64,000 nucleotides of DNA from Microbotryum silenes-acaulis. Taxonomy: Eukaryota; Basidiomycota; Microbotryomycetes; Microbotryales; Microbotryaceae. The DNA lies in assembly GCA_003665825.1 (NCBI GenBank), contig QPFY01000006.1, positions 1,302,001-1,366,000 on the forward strand, written 5' to 3'. The position numbers and the translations under genes are program-made. Under the pieces are notes generated by a model that did no database searches, was not told the origin of the DNA, and worked only from the letters and a program-made list of their open reading frames with translations. Below, piece by piece: positions 1 to 10,900 of the stretch (position 1 is its first letter; each line of letters opens with the position of its first letter).

Positions 1-894
1 TGGGGGTCCTCGGCACCTTCTGAGCCCGAAGACCATTCCTCCTCGTCGAAGTTGGCCACGGCAATCGCGGATAGCTGGACGACTGCGGGAGATTGACGCT
101 CGGAGGTACAGTGCTGTGAGAAGTGACCGCCTTGGCCACAATTGAAACAGGCCATACTTGTAGGTACTCCTCCTGGTGCGGGCGAGAACCACGTTGGTCG
201 ATCCTTCCACAAATGCAACTGTTGCCATTTGGTGGCGCGGTCGACCCATCGAGCTCGGCGGATCTGCGAGCGCTGGTCGTTGTTTGTTGTGGGTGGGGTG
301 GTGCGTGGAGCATGCGAAATCGCTCCAAAGGTCGCGGTGCGAGTCGAAGGGGTGGCAGCCGGCGTTGGTGTCGAAATCTCGTCGGCGATGGCGGCCCATT
401 CGGTGATTTCGTCGAGGGACGGGACCGTCCGACCGAACCTCCCTGTGATCACCAAGGAGTTGTCACGATGTTCGCGTAACATACCTGCGCGGACTTCACG
501 CTTGGCTACGTCGTTCAAGGATTGGTAGAATGCCGTGGCGAGCTGAAGTGCCGAGAGACCGAAGCTCGGGTTGTCGTGCATGAACGTGCGGTAGCGCGCG
601 CGCCATTCGCCGACATGGTCGTACGCCCGAGATGAGGATTGGCGGCACCCATAGAATTCTTCGGCCACCCGGTCGGCGAACCCAGGGTCCGGCCAACGAC
701 GTCCCACTGCCGTCATGAGCGACGTCCAGCAGTGAGGGCGCCTGCCCCGGATCGCGTCCCTCAACTCGTCGACGGCCCAATCGTGAGGGGACTGGCGGCG
801 CTGGCGAGACGTCGTACGAGCGAATAGGGTGGCCACGAGCTGGACGACGCGGTCGGTGGTGAACAGTTCGTCGATTGCGATGTCGCACAAAAGT
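1..894 (-). pseudogene. gag: GypA Gag, C-terminal part (split by insertion)
   Basis: Minus-strand reading frame for the C-terminal half of the chromovirus Gag, the structural protein that packages element RNA. It includes the CCHC zinc knuckle CFNCGQGGHFSQHC (spacing C-X2-C-X4-H-X4-C), encoded at about 110-155. The frame is broken at 894/895 by the CopP array; the N-terminal half is at 11689-12224. The matching region of the full-length copy is 37058-37951. The element continues past base 1 toward protease. Confidence 0.88.
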
Positions 895-1122
895 TGTTAA
901 ACCGTATGTCTCGAGAGGGGACTGGATCGGCAACCAGTAAGTACACGAGACAGAGTACGGGTTGTAAGGGAGTAGTTTGGAGCGTTAGGGGGAAGACTAA
1001 AGAGGCGCGCAGTGCGAGTGTGCGAAATATCTCTAAGTCCAAAGAGAGGTCCAAGCGGCGCGGCTAGCCAGGCGCGGCGCGGATTGGAGATTGATCTAAG
1101 CAAGAGTGTATGGAATTCAACA
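895..1122 (-). repeat. CopP LTR, 3' LTR of unit 1 (228 bp, short form)
   Basis: Ends TG...CA: in element sense it starts TGTTGAATTCCATACACTC and ends GGTTTAACA. It is preceded in element sense by a G-run polypurine tract (1123-1131). It lacks the 80-bp cassette found in the middle LTR. Confidence 0.93.
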
Positions 1123-1132
1123 CCCCCCCTCG
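1123..1132 (-). other. CopP polypurine tract
   Basis: In element sense GCGAGGGGGGG directly abuts the 3' LTR, the expected place for plus-strand priming. CopG has an almost identical tract (ACGAGGGGGGG then TGTTGAATT), one of several terminal features the two families share. Confidence 0.8.
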
Positions 1133-1144
1133 CTCGAAGCTTAC

Positions 1145-4100
1145 TTAGCCTCGGAGACCCAGGTTCTCACGATGAACCTTGAACACTAAAGGCCCAAGTG
1201 CCTTGGTGAAGATATCGGCGACCATGGTTTTCGTGTCCACATAGTCGACTCGAATGGTGCCCAGCCTGACCTGGTCGCGTACGAAATGTTCGCGAATGCG
1301 AATGTGTCGGGACCGGTGGTGAAGGGTGGGGTTCTTGGCGAGAGCCAGTGCTCCTTGGTTGTCGCCGTAAAGTTGGACGGGAGCTTGAGTGTCGATGCCC
1401 AGCTCCATAAGTAGTTCTTGGAGGTGGCCAGCTTCCTTCGAGGCATGCGAGAGGGCGAGGTACTCGGCGTCTGTGGTGGAGTCGGCCACTCGGTTTTGCA
1501 CTTTGGAGGACCAGGAGATAACGGAGCCAGCCAGGTGGAAGCTGTACCCCATGGTTGACCGTGATGACGTGGTGCAGGTTCCCCAGTCCGCGTCAGAGTA
1601 ACCCGTGAATCCCGAGAACTTGCCTTGCTCGGAGCTGTAGTGCAGGCCAAGGCGTGCAGTTCCGCATAAGTACCGAAAGACGGTCTTGATGGCGGTCCAG
1701 TGTTCAGGTGTGGGACTGGCAGAGAAACGTGCGAGGTATCCAACGGCGTAGGAGATGTCTGGGCGAGTACCAGTGGCGGCGTAGAGGAGGCACCCAATGG
1801 CCTGCATGTAGCGCGTCTGAGCGATCTTTGACGGTTCCGCGAGCGAATGCTCGAGCTGGCGGTTTGGGGCCATGGGCGTGGAGGCGGGGCTGCTGTCTGA
1901 CATTCCAAATCTGCGGAGGATACTTGTGATGTACGCCTCCTGCGACAGGATGATGGACTTGTCGGCCTGTCGTTTGATCTGGATCCCCAAGATGTATTGG
2001 GCTGGGCCAAGTCGCTTGATGCCGTATTTTTGCTCCAGGCCGTTGAGGATGCGCTCGATCTCGTCCTCCGAAGGGCTGACCATCAGCAAGTCATCGACGT
2101 AGAGGGCGATGTAGTGGTATTGGTCGCCGTCGCGTCGTACGTACACGCAGTGGTCCTTGGCTGTGGCGCGGTAGTTGAGGCTCTTCAGCGTCAAGTCAAT
2201 GTGCTCATTCCAGACTCGGCCGGCCTGCTTGAGGCCGTAGATCGATCGATGGAGTTTGAGGACTTTACCGGGCATGTCAACACCTTGTGGGACGCGCATG
2301 TAGAGGTCTTCCTTCAGCTCGCCGTGGAGGTATGCCTTGTCAACGTCGGCCTGATGGACGTGGAGGTTCTTGGCGGCGGCCAGTGCGATGAGAGCTCGGA
2401 TTGAGGTGAACTTGGCGACAGGAGCAAACGTCTCATCGTAATCGATACCTGGGCGCTGGGAGAAGCCCTGTGCAACGAGCCGGCCCTTGTGCGAAGTGAT
2501 CTTGCCAAGTTGATCGCGTTTGGTGCGGAAGATGAACCTGGATCCAAGGACTTTGGCACCGGGGGGCAGTGAGGAGGAGTTGACCGGGGTGAAGCATTTG
2601 TACTCGGTGGCAAGGGAGTGAAACTCATCGGCTGCTGCTTGCCTCCAGATCTCCTCTTTACCTGACTTGACCGCCTGCGACCAATTTTGGGGGTCCTCGG
2701 TTGGCCCTTCGAGTTCGACGACTGATGAACCAGCGGTGGTGGCGGCGAAGGCAGCGGCGCGAGACGGGCATGACAAGAAGTCGATTGGGTCGGCCGAGTC
2801 ATCGGTCACGTCCGACGCAGGAGGTGATGGCGAGAACTGAGCCCTGGACATGTCGGACGGTGTGTCAAAGCCATCGTCGGACATGTCGATCGTTGTGTCG
2901 TCACTCGCGTTGGTCTCAAGCGCGGCAAATCGATTTTCGTGCACGACAGGTTGGAGGGACGGAGGTGGTGCCGCGCGGGAGCCATGTGCAGCGTCAACAA
3001 AGGTCCAGTCGCCAGTGGTGGACGTCATGTGAGGTTTCGGTTGGTCGATCGGGGCATCTCGAGCGGGGAAGACTTTCTCATCGAATAGGACGTCGCGGCT
3101 CTGGAAGAACGAAGTTGTGGCCGGGTCGTAAAGCGTCCAGGCCTTCGATCTGTTATCGATGCCAACGAAGATGAATGGTTTGGCCTTGGGGTCGAGTTTT
3201 GCTCGCTTGTGCTGAGGGGTGGTGTGCCAGGCGCGGCATCCGAATACCCTCAGGTTTGCCGTGCTGGGAGGTTTGCCAAACCAGACAGCGTCCGGGATCT
3301 TGTGGTCGATGGCGCTGTGCGGGCTGAGGTTCTTGGTGTCAACAACGTACCGGAGGGCCTCTCGCCAGAGTGTCATGGGCAGTCCCGAGTGCTGGAGCAG
3401 GGCGATCGTCCCCTCGATGATCGTGCGGTTTGTCCTTTCGGCTCGGCCGTTCTGCTCCGGGGTGTACGGGATTGTGAGCTGCCTGGTAATGCCGTGGTGA
3501 GAGCAGTACTCAATGAAGGCTTTGGACGTGTATTCGCCGCCATTGTCCGTTCGTAACGTGCGGAGCTTGAGGCCCGTTGAGCGTTCAATCATGGTGTGCC
3601 AACGCTGGAAGGTGTCGAAGACTTGACTCTTGTTTCTCAGCGCGCTGACCCACGTCTTTCGGGAGAAATCGTCGATGAAGGTGACAACATATCGTTCCCC
3701 GTCGGTGGCTGGTTCGGGCAGAGTGAGGACATCGGAGTGAACCAGTTCGAGTGGTTGCGAAGCGCGAGAGTCCGATGTTGGGAAAGGTGTCCTGGTTGCC
3801 TTTGCCGCTTTGCAGGTGTCGCAGGAGAAGGCCTTGCATTCGGCCGCCGAGTACGTCCATGTTTGACCTTGTAGTTGACCCGACGAGACTGCCCTTCGCA
3901 GGTTGGGAAGGGATAGGTGGCCGAATCGTTGGTGCAAAGTTAGGAGAGGGATGGCGGCTGCTGCAACCGGTGATACCTTGGTGCGGATTGGGGTGGCGTC
4001 CAGTGTCGACAATTTGTTCGCAATGAGGGATGCGACACCTATGAGGTGACCTTGTGACCGGAGCTCGATGGTCTTGCCAAAGTGGGTGTAAATGCGCTCG

Positions 4101-4227
4101 CGGCGCAGCTGCATGACCGAGATCAGGTTTGCCGGAAGGTCGGGAACGTAGTAGACGTTGCAGAGCTTGATCGTTCGTTGTTTCGACGTTCGTATCGTGA
4201 TCGAGCCGGTTCCTTGGGCCATGAGTG
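1145..4227 (-). pseudogene. pol: CopP Pol, unit 1, large C-terminal part (interrupted by CopG)
   Basis: Codes for about 1025 residues of copia Pol from just after the protease site to the stop codon at 1145: zinc-binding HHCC region, integrase core ([21 protein letters not shown]), reverse transcriptase with YVDD, and RNase H. The 5' end of the frame is separated at 4227/4228 by insertion of the gag-only CopG element; the first 116 codons lie at 7287-7634. Apart from this break no stop or frameshift is seen, and only a few residues differ from the intact unit at 8000-11425 (for example D versus N before GERYVV). Disrupted only by the nested insertion. Confidence 0.93.
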
Positions 4228-5112
4228 TGTTGAATGTGGACTGTAGGGCTTATCGGAATTTGGCGTAGCGACCGCTAGGGCTACTAGTGGAGCGTCGACG
4301 TGGCAAGGATGCGACGGACGGTCGACAGGAGAAGTCGTGAGGCGGCACTGGCGCGGTCTGATGAGACGGACGCGGTGCGGCTGGACGATCTGTTCTCTAC
4401 CGAAGATTAGCTGTCTGGCTAATGTTGGGAAGCGGTGTGATGATTGCAACTAACCTGTTCTCTACCGAAGATTAGCTGTCTGGCTAATGTTGGGAAGCGG
4501 TAGAGAAGAGGAAGAAAGGCACAGGGGCGCGCGAGTCGGGTGAGGTTCTAGCAAGGGGCCGCGCTAAGACAAACTGGGCTAGCACAATGCGAAGCTACAA
4601 GACCGAACTCCAAGCGGACCATCAAGGCTCTGAGGGGTGTCGTGTTGGACGATGTACACGAAGGGAAACTTATCTACCTTGGTCGAGTGTTGGTGAGCTG
4701 GGCAATCCGTAGCAACAAGATCCAGGTTGCGAACAACGGGCGTCATGCATGGGCGATACACTGGATGGCCGATGAGACATGAGGACGGTGGCGGCAAGCT
4801 GGCGGTGGCTAGGCGGAGGCAACGGCTTGGCAAGACAGGAGAAGTAGACCGACTAAGTTCCGATGTGGAGGCGGCGGCGCGCGAGCGTGAGTTGAACAGG
4901 CTGGCGCGGGAGCGGCGAACAAAAGGGGGGCGGCTTGGCTGTGAAGGCGAAGGCGCCGAGGCGAAAGACTGGGGGGCGGCTTGGCAGCGAGGGCAAAGGC
5001 GCCGAGGCGAAGGCGCGCGGCGGCGAAAGAGGCGCCGAAAACTGGGCGGTCCTGACAAACGGCGGCCCAAAGTTGAAGTGTTCGAACGCTTGTAGTAGAA
5101 TGAAATTCAACA
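4228..5112 (-). repeat. CopG 3' LTR (885 bp, long form)
   Basis: In element sense it starts TGTTGAATTTCATTCTACTA and ends CACATTCAACA. It contains GC-rich minisatellite-like repeats (about 4920-5060) and a duplicated 47-bp block that forms the intron-like cassette 4390-4454. Confidence 0.92.
4390..4454 (-). other. Intron-like LTR cassette (65 bp, GT...AG) in CopG
   Basis: In element sense the sequence reads AACAG then GTTAGTTGCAATC at the left border and GAGAACAG then ATCGTCCAG at the right. The body after the linker repeats the preceding LTR sequence. Removing it yields exactly the cassette-less LTR form seen at 15100 and 41335. Splicing is an inference; the tandem duplication is seen directly. 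Confidence 0.6.
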
Positions 5113-5227
5113 CCCCCCCTCGTTCGAACGCTTCCATAAGAGCACGAAGGGAGGTTGAGGCAAGTAGTGTAATCGACGAGGTAGTGACCGGTGTAGGGGG
5201 ACCTGGGCGCGGGGCGGAGGGGTAACT

Positions 5228-6397
5228 TTACCAATTCTGGCCGAGGCGCGTTGAGGGGTCTGGTAAATCTTGGAACCTTGAGATGGATGCTACAACGGGT
5301 GCGTCCTCTGGGGTGTCTGTATTCTGATCCACAGGTTGTTGTGGTTGTCGGTTGCGGCGATCGATGTAACGTTGTCGTGCTTCGTCGTCGGGGCAGTCAC
5401 GGACGCGGTGCACGCTGATCTTACAGGCAGGGCACATGTATCGGGCCGGTGGTAGTTGCGACGATCGGGATGAAGTGTTAGGTTTGTTCGATGACGGAGT
5501 GTTCGAGGAGGTTGCTGCGAATGCGGTGACGTTCGAGCCGGCGTTTCGAGTGTCGTGATGGTTTTTGACCTGCTTGTGTGCGAGGGCCATCAGGTTTGCC
5601 GGTGTTGGAAGTTTGTCCGTGTTGTGCAGTTCCATGTATTGTCGGAACGCATCTAGTTCGTCGGGGATGAGGGTAAGTGCTCGGGCGGTGATGACGTCGG
5701 TGATTGTAATATTGGCGGACTCGAGACAGTTTGAGTGGTCGAGGAAGTCGGTCATCCATTCGACGAAGCCCTTTTCTTCGATGGGGGCACGGGTGATGTT
5801 GAAGAATGAGTGAAGCATACGAAGGGTAGACTGTGCCGACGTAGGGTTGTACTCGTGGTCAAGATGTTCGTAGTAGGCCTGGGCGCGTTGTTGCGTCGAG
5901 GCGACGGTGAGCAGGGACTTGCGGACGTTACTTGCGACGCCATCGGAGACTTGGCGGACGGCAAAGATTTCGACATTCTCACGGTCGATGTCGTCGGCAC
6001 GGTCGGGTAGGTGTCCAGTGGTGATGTAGGCGTAGATCGTAGTACCTACGCGGTCTTGTAACGTGCGGTTCCAAACGCGGAAGGTTTCAACACCAGAAAG
6101 GAGAGCGTCGGCCGGCCAGCTTGAAAGGTGGCGGGGGATGTCGATGTTGTGGTGGGGTCTGCGATCTGGGGCCGGGCTAGGGGACATGGTGAATTCTCGG
6201 AGGCGACGTTGGACTTCCATGTGGATGCGCTCGTCAATGCTGGCGGCCAGGGTGGGGTCAACGTGGCTGGACATTGTGCCGTCGGCTTCGTCGGGTACGG
6301 GTGGTTCGGTGTGGGCAGGTGCGGCCGAGGCTGTGTCGTCGGCAGGGTTCGTGGGTGCTGGGGGGAATCTGGGCAGTTCGGGTCGAAGTAGGCTCAT
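5228..6397 (-). CDS. gag: CopG Gag, stand-alone copia-type Gag (389 aa)
   Basis: Structural (capsid-forming) protein of a copia element. The central region, about residues 90-290, has the copia Gag pattern (a W...L...V...Y...G block, then helices ending HKQVKNHHDT). A CCHC zinc knuckle for RNA binding lies at residues 322-335 (C322, C325, H330, C335; CPACKISVHRVRDC). The start ATG sits inside the primer-binding site GGTTATGAGCC, with no leader after the LTR beyond 4 nt. There is a normal stop about 110 bp before the polypurine tract, and no Pol frame follows in any phase. A second, clearly diverged but intact homologue lies at 58294-59445, which argues that this gag-only frame is maintained. 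It would need Pol in trans, plausibly from CopP. Confidence 0.93.
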   Translation of the reverse strand: MSLLRPELPRFPPAPTNPADDTASAAPAHTEPPVPDEADGTMSSHVDPTLAASIDERIHMEVQRRLREFTMSPSPAPDRRPHHNIDIPRHLSSWPADALLSGVETFRVWNRTLQDRVGTTIYAYITTGHLPDRADDIDRENVEIFAVRQVSDGVASNVRKSLLTVASTQQRAQAYYEHLDHEYNPTSAQSTLRMLHSFFNITRAPIEEKGFVEWMTDFLDHSNCLESANITITDVITARALTLIPDELDAFRQYMELHNTDKLPTPANLMALAHKQVKNHHDTRNAGSNVTAFAATSSNTPSSNKPNTSSRSSQLPPARYMCPACKISVHRVRDCPDDEARQRYIDRRNRQPQQPVDQNTDTPEDAPVVASISRFQDLPDPSTRLGQNW

Positions 6398-6401
6398 AAC
6401 C
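6391..6401 (-). other. CopG primer-binding site overlapping the gag start codon
   Basis: In element sense GGTTATGAGCC directly follows the 5' LTR. It is complementary to the anticodon loop of initiator tRNA-Met, the primer logic known for Drosophila copia (a half-tRNA primer). The ATG within it is the first codon of Gag. Confidence 0.75.
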
Positions 6402-7286
6402 TGTTGAATGTGGACTGTAGGGCTTATCGGAATTTGGCGTAGCGACCGCTAGGGCTACTAGTGGAGCGTCGACGTGGCAAGGATGCGACGGACGGTCGAC
6501 AGGAGAAGTCGTGAGGCGGCACTGGCGCGGTCTGATGAGACGGACGCGGTGCGGCTGGACGATCTGTTCTCTACCGAAGATTAGCTGTCTGGCTAATGTT
6601 GGGAAGCGGTGTGATGATTGCAACTAACCTGTTCTCTACCGAAGATTAGCTGTCTGGCTAATGTTGGGAAGCGGTAGAGAAGAGGAAGAAAGGCACAGGG
6701 GCGCGCGAGTCGGGTGAGGTTCTAGCAAGGGGCCGCGCTAAGACAAACTGGGCTAGCACAATGCGAAGCTACAAGACCGAACTCCAAGCGGACCATCAAG
6801 GCTCTGAGGGGTGTCGTGTTGGACGATGTACACGAAGGGAAACTTATCTACCTTGGTCGAGTGTTGGTGAGCTGGGCAATCCGTAGCAACAAGATCCAGG
6901 TTGCGAACAACGGGCGTCATGCATGGGCGATACACTGGATGGCCGATGAGACATGAGGACGGTGGCGGCAAGCTGGCGGTGGCTAGGCGGAGGCAACGGC
7001 TTGGCAAGACAGGAGAAGTAGACCGACTAAGTTCCGATGTGGAGGCGGCGGCGCGCGAGCGTGAGTTGAACAGGCTGGCGCGGGAGCGGCGAACAAAAGG
7101 GGGGCGGCTTGGCTGTGAAGGCGAAGGCGCCGAGGCGAAAGACTGGGGGGCGGCTTGGCAGCGAGGGCAAAGGCGCCGAGGCGAAGGCGCGCGGCGGCGA
7201 AAGAGGCGCCGAAAACTGGGCGGTCCTGACAAACGGCGGCCCAAAGTTGAAGTGTTCGAACGCTTGTAGTAGAATGAAATTCAACA
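6402..7286 (-). repeat. CopG 5' LTR (885 bp, long form)
   Basis: Same length and, by eye, same sequence as the 3' LTR at 4228-5112, indicating a recent insertion. It holds the same intron-like cassette at 6564-6628. Confidence 0.92.
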
Positions 7287-7634
7287 GAGTGATCCACCAG
7301 CGCCATCAACGGCGATGTGCGACCGTGTGTGCCAGACGTCGAAGAGAGACGCGTCCTTGACCATATGGTGGGAGGCGCCCGAGTCGAGTACAAGAGTGTC
7401 GTTGGGAAGGTGGAGTTCACGGTTCGGTTGTAGACGACCTAGGAGTGCGGCGATGTTCACGCTGGGCCGAACTGTCACGCTCACAGTTGGGTCCAGGTGC
7501 GACGTGTCAAGTTGCGTCATGGTGCGGTAACGGCCTGTCGCATGGGCGAGGGCGGTCGTAACAGTGTGGTACAGGGCGATGAAGATGACGAAGACGATCA
7601 TGACGGTCGCAAGTGACGATGGTGGTGGTGGCAT
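7287..7634 (-). pseudogene. pol: CopP Pol, unit 1, N-terminal part
   Basis: First 116 codons of CopP Pol: a hydrophobic stretch at residues 8-30, then the aspartic protease motif LDSGASHH (D84). The frame is cut by CopG at 7286/7287 and continues at 4227 downward. It differs from the intact unit by I versus V in VNIAALLG. Only about 35 nt separate the ATG from the LTR, so no upstream gag can exist. Confidence 0.9.
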
Positions 7635-7635
7635 C

Positions 7636-7669
<34 letters not shown>

Positions 7670-7977
7670 TGTTAAACCGTATGTCTCGAGAGGGGACTGG
7701 ATCGGCAACCAGTAAGTACACGAGACAGAGTACGGGTTGTAAGGGAGTAGTTTGGAGCGTTAGGATTGCAACTAACCTGGATCGGCAACCAGTAAGTACA
7801 CGAGACAGAGTACGGGTTGTAAGGGAGTAGTTTGGAGCGTTAGGGGGAAGACTAAAGAGGCGCGCAGTGCGAGTGTGCGAAATATCTCTAAGTCCAAAGA
7901 GAGGTCCAAGCGGCGCGGCTAGCCAGGCGCGGCGCGGATTGGAGATTGATCTAAGCAAGAGTGTATGGAATTCAACA
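7670..7977 (-). repeat. CopP middle LTR shared by two tandem units (308 bp, long form)
   Basis: Serves as 5' LTR of unit 1 (primer-binding site 7658-7669) and 3' LTR of unit 2 (polypurine tract from 7978). It equals the 228-bp LTR plus the 80-bp cassette 7697-7776. Confidence 0.92.
7697..7776 (-). other. Intron-like LTR cassette (80 bp, GT...AG) in CopP
   Basis: In element sense it starts GTTAGTTGCAATC, contains CCTAAC (a good branch-point match) and ends GATCCAG. After the 13-nt linker it is a 67-bp copy of the LTR sequence just upstream. Excision gives exactly the 228-bp LTR found at 895 and 11461. The 13-nt linker is identical to that of CopG. Confidence 0.6.
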
Positions 7978-7999
7978 CCCCCCCTCGCTCGAAGCTTAC

Positions 8000-10900
8000 T
8001 TAGCCTCGGAGACCCAGGTTCTCACAATGAACCTTGAACACTAAAGGCCCAAGTGCCTTGGTGAAGATATCGGCGACCATGGTTTTCGTGTCCACATAGT
8101 CGACTCGAATGGTGCCCAGCCTGACCTGGTCGCGTACGAAATGTTCGCGAATGCGAATGTGTCGGGACCGGTGGTGAAGGGTGGGGTTCTTGGCGAGAGC
8201 CAGTGCTCCTTGGTTGTCGCCGTAAAGTTGGACGGGAGCTTGAGTGTCGATGCCCAGCTCCATAAGTAGTTCTTGGAGGTGGCCAGCTTCCTTCGAGGCA
8301 TGCGAGAGGGCGAGGTACTCGGCGTCTGTGGTGGAGTCGGCCACTCGGTTTTGCACTTTGGAGGACCAGGAGATAACGGAGCCAGCCAGGTGGAAGCTGT
8401 ACCCCATGGTTGACCGTGATGACGTGGTGCAGGTTCCCCAGTCCGCGTCAGAGTAACCCGTGAATCCCGAGAACTTGCCTTGCTCGGAGCTGTAGTGCAG
8501 GCCAAGGCGTGCAGTTCCGCATAAGTACCGAAAGACGGTCTTGATGGCGGTCCAGTGTTCAGGTGTGGGACTGGCAGAGAAACGTGCGAGGTATCCAACG
8601 GCGTAGGAGATGTCTGGGCGAGTACCAGTGGCGGCGTAGAGGAGGCACCCAATGGCCTGCATGTAGCGCGTCTGAGCGATCTTTGACGGTTCCGCGAGCG
8701 AATGCTCGAGCTGGCGGTTTGGGGCCATGGGCGTGGAGGCGGGGCTGCTGTCTGACATTCCAAATCTGCGGAGGATACTTGTGATGTACGCCTCCTGCGA
8801 CAGGATGATGGACTTGTCGGCCTGTCGTTTGATCTGGATCCCCAAGATGTATTGGGCTGGGCCAAGTCGCTTGATGCCGTATTTTTGCTCCAGGCCGTTG
8901 AGGATGCGCTCGATCTCGTCCTCCGAAGGGCTGACCATCAGCAAGTCATCGACGTAGAGGGCGATGTAGTGGTATTGGTCGCCGTCGCGTCGTACGTACA
9001 CGCAGTGGTCCTTGGCTGTGGCGCGGTAGTTGAGGCTCTTCAGCGTCAAGTCAATGTGCTCATTCCAGACTCGGCCGGCCTGCTTGAGGCCGTAGATCGA
9101 TCGATGGAGTTTGAGGACTTTACCGGGCATGTCAACACCTTGTGGGACGCGCATGTAGAGGTCTTCCTTCAGCTCGCCGTGGAGGTATGCCTTGTCAACG
9201 TCGGCCTGATGGACGTGGAGGTTCTTGGCGGCGGCCAGTGCGATGAGAGCTCGGATTGAGGTGAACTTGGCGACAGGAGCAAACGTCTCATCGTAATCGA
9301 TACCTGGGCGCTGGGAGAAGCCCTGTGCAACGAGCCGGCCCTTGTGCGAAGTGATCTTGCCAAGTTGATCGCGTTTGGTGCGGAAGATGAACCTGGATCC
9401 AAGGACTTTGGCACCGGGGGGCAGTGAGGAGGAGTTGACCGGGGTGAAGCATTTGTACTCGGTGGCAAGGGAGTGAAACTCATCGGCTGCTGCTTGCCTC
9501 CAGATCTCCTCTTTACCTGACTTGACCGCCTGCGACCAATTTTGGGGGTCCTCGGTTGGCCCTTCGAGTTCGACGACTGATGAACCAGCGGTGGTGGCGG
9601 CGAAGGCAGCGGCGCGAGACGGGCATGACAAGAAGTCGATTGGGTCGGCCGAGTCATCGGTCACGTCCGACGCAGGAGGTGATGGCGAGAACTGAGCCCT
9701 GGACATGTCGGACGGTGTGTCAAAGCCATCGTCGGACATGTCGATCGTTGTGTCGTCACTCGCGTTGGTCTCAAGCGCGGCAAATCGATTTTCGTGCACG
9801 ACAGGTTGGAGGGACGGAGGTGGTGCCGCGCGGGAGCCATGTGCAGCGTCAACAAAGGTCCAGTCGCCAGTGGTGGACGTCATGTGAGGTTTCGGTTGGT
9901 CGATCGGGGCATCTCGAGCGGGGAAGACTTTCTCATCGAATAGGACGTCGCGGCTCTGGAAGAACGAAGTTGTGGCCGGGTCGTAAAGCGTCCAGGCCTT
10001 CGATCTGTTATCGATGCCAACGAAGATGAATGGTTTGGCCTTGGGGTCGAGTTTTGCTCGCTTGTGCTGAGGGGTGGTGTGCCAGGCGCGGCATCCGAAT
10101 ACCCTCAGGTTTGCCGTGCTGGGAGGTTTGCCAAACCAGACAGCGTCCGGGATCTTGTGGTCGATGGCGCTGTGCGGGCTGAGGTTCTTGGTGTCAACAA
10201 CGTACCGGAGGGCCTCTCGCCAGAGTGTCATGGGCAGTCCCGAGTGCTGGAGCAGGGCGATCGTCCCCTCGATGATCGTGCGGTTTGTCCTTTCGGCTCG
10301 GCCGTTCTGCTCCGGGGTGTACGGGATTGTGAGCTGCCTGGTAATGCCGTGGTGAGAGCAGTACTCAATGAAGGCTTTGGACGTGTATTCGCCGCCATTG
10401 TCCGTTCGTAACGTGCGGAGCTTGAGGCCCGTTGAGCGTTCAATCATGGTGTGCCAACGCTGGAAGGTGTCGAAGACTTGACTCTTGTTTCTCAGCGCGC
10501 TGACCCACGTCTTTCGGGAGAAATCGTCGATGAAGGTGACAACATATCGTTCCCCGTTGGTGGCTGGTTCGGGCAGAGTGAGGACATCGGAGTGGACCAG
10601 TTCGAGTGGTTGCGAAGCGCGAGAGTCCGATGTTGGGAAAGGTGTCCTGGTTGCCTTTGCCGCTTTGCAGGTGTCGCAGGAGAAGGCCTTGCATTCGGCC
10701 GCCGAGTACGTCCATGTTTGACCTTGTAGTTGACCCGACGAGACTGCCCTTCGCAGGTTGGGAAGGGATAGGTGGCCGAATCGTTGGTGCAAAGTTAGGA
10801 GAGGGATGGCGGCTGCTGCAACCGGTGATACCTTGGTGCGGATTGGGGTGGCGTCCAGTGTCGACAATTTGTTCGCAATGAGGGATGCGACACCTATGAG

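Larger units (their letters stand above)
4228..7286 (-). mobile_element. CopG copy 1, complete gag-only copia element
   Basis: Two 885-bp LTRs (4228-5112 and 6402-7286), identical as far as I compared them, flank a 1289-bp internal region whose only substantial frame is Gag (5228-6397). A polypurine tract follows the stop region and a primer-binding site sits at 6391-6401. The element is flanked by GAGTG at 4223-4227 and 7287-7291, and the uninterrupted target is seen in unit 2 near 11080. All signals needed for transposition in trans are present, but no protease, integrase or RT is encoded. Confidence 0.93.

Noticed and set aside
123..528. Overlapping short plus-strand frames opposite GypA gag
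   Set aside because: Antisense shadows of Gag with compositional bias only; the same shadows recur at every gag copy.
4727..5225. Arg/Lys/Gly-rich frames within CopG LTRs as small basic proteins
   Set aside because: They lie in GC-rich minisatellite of the LTR, vary with repeat number and have no conserved ends.
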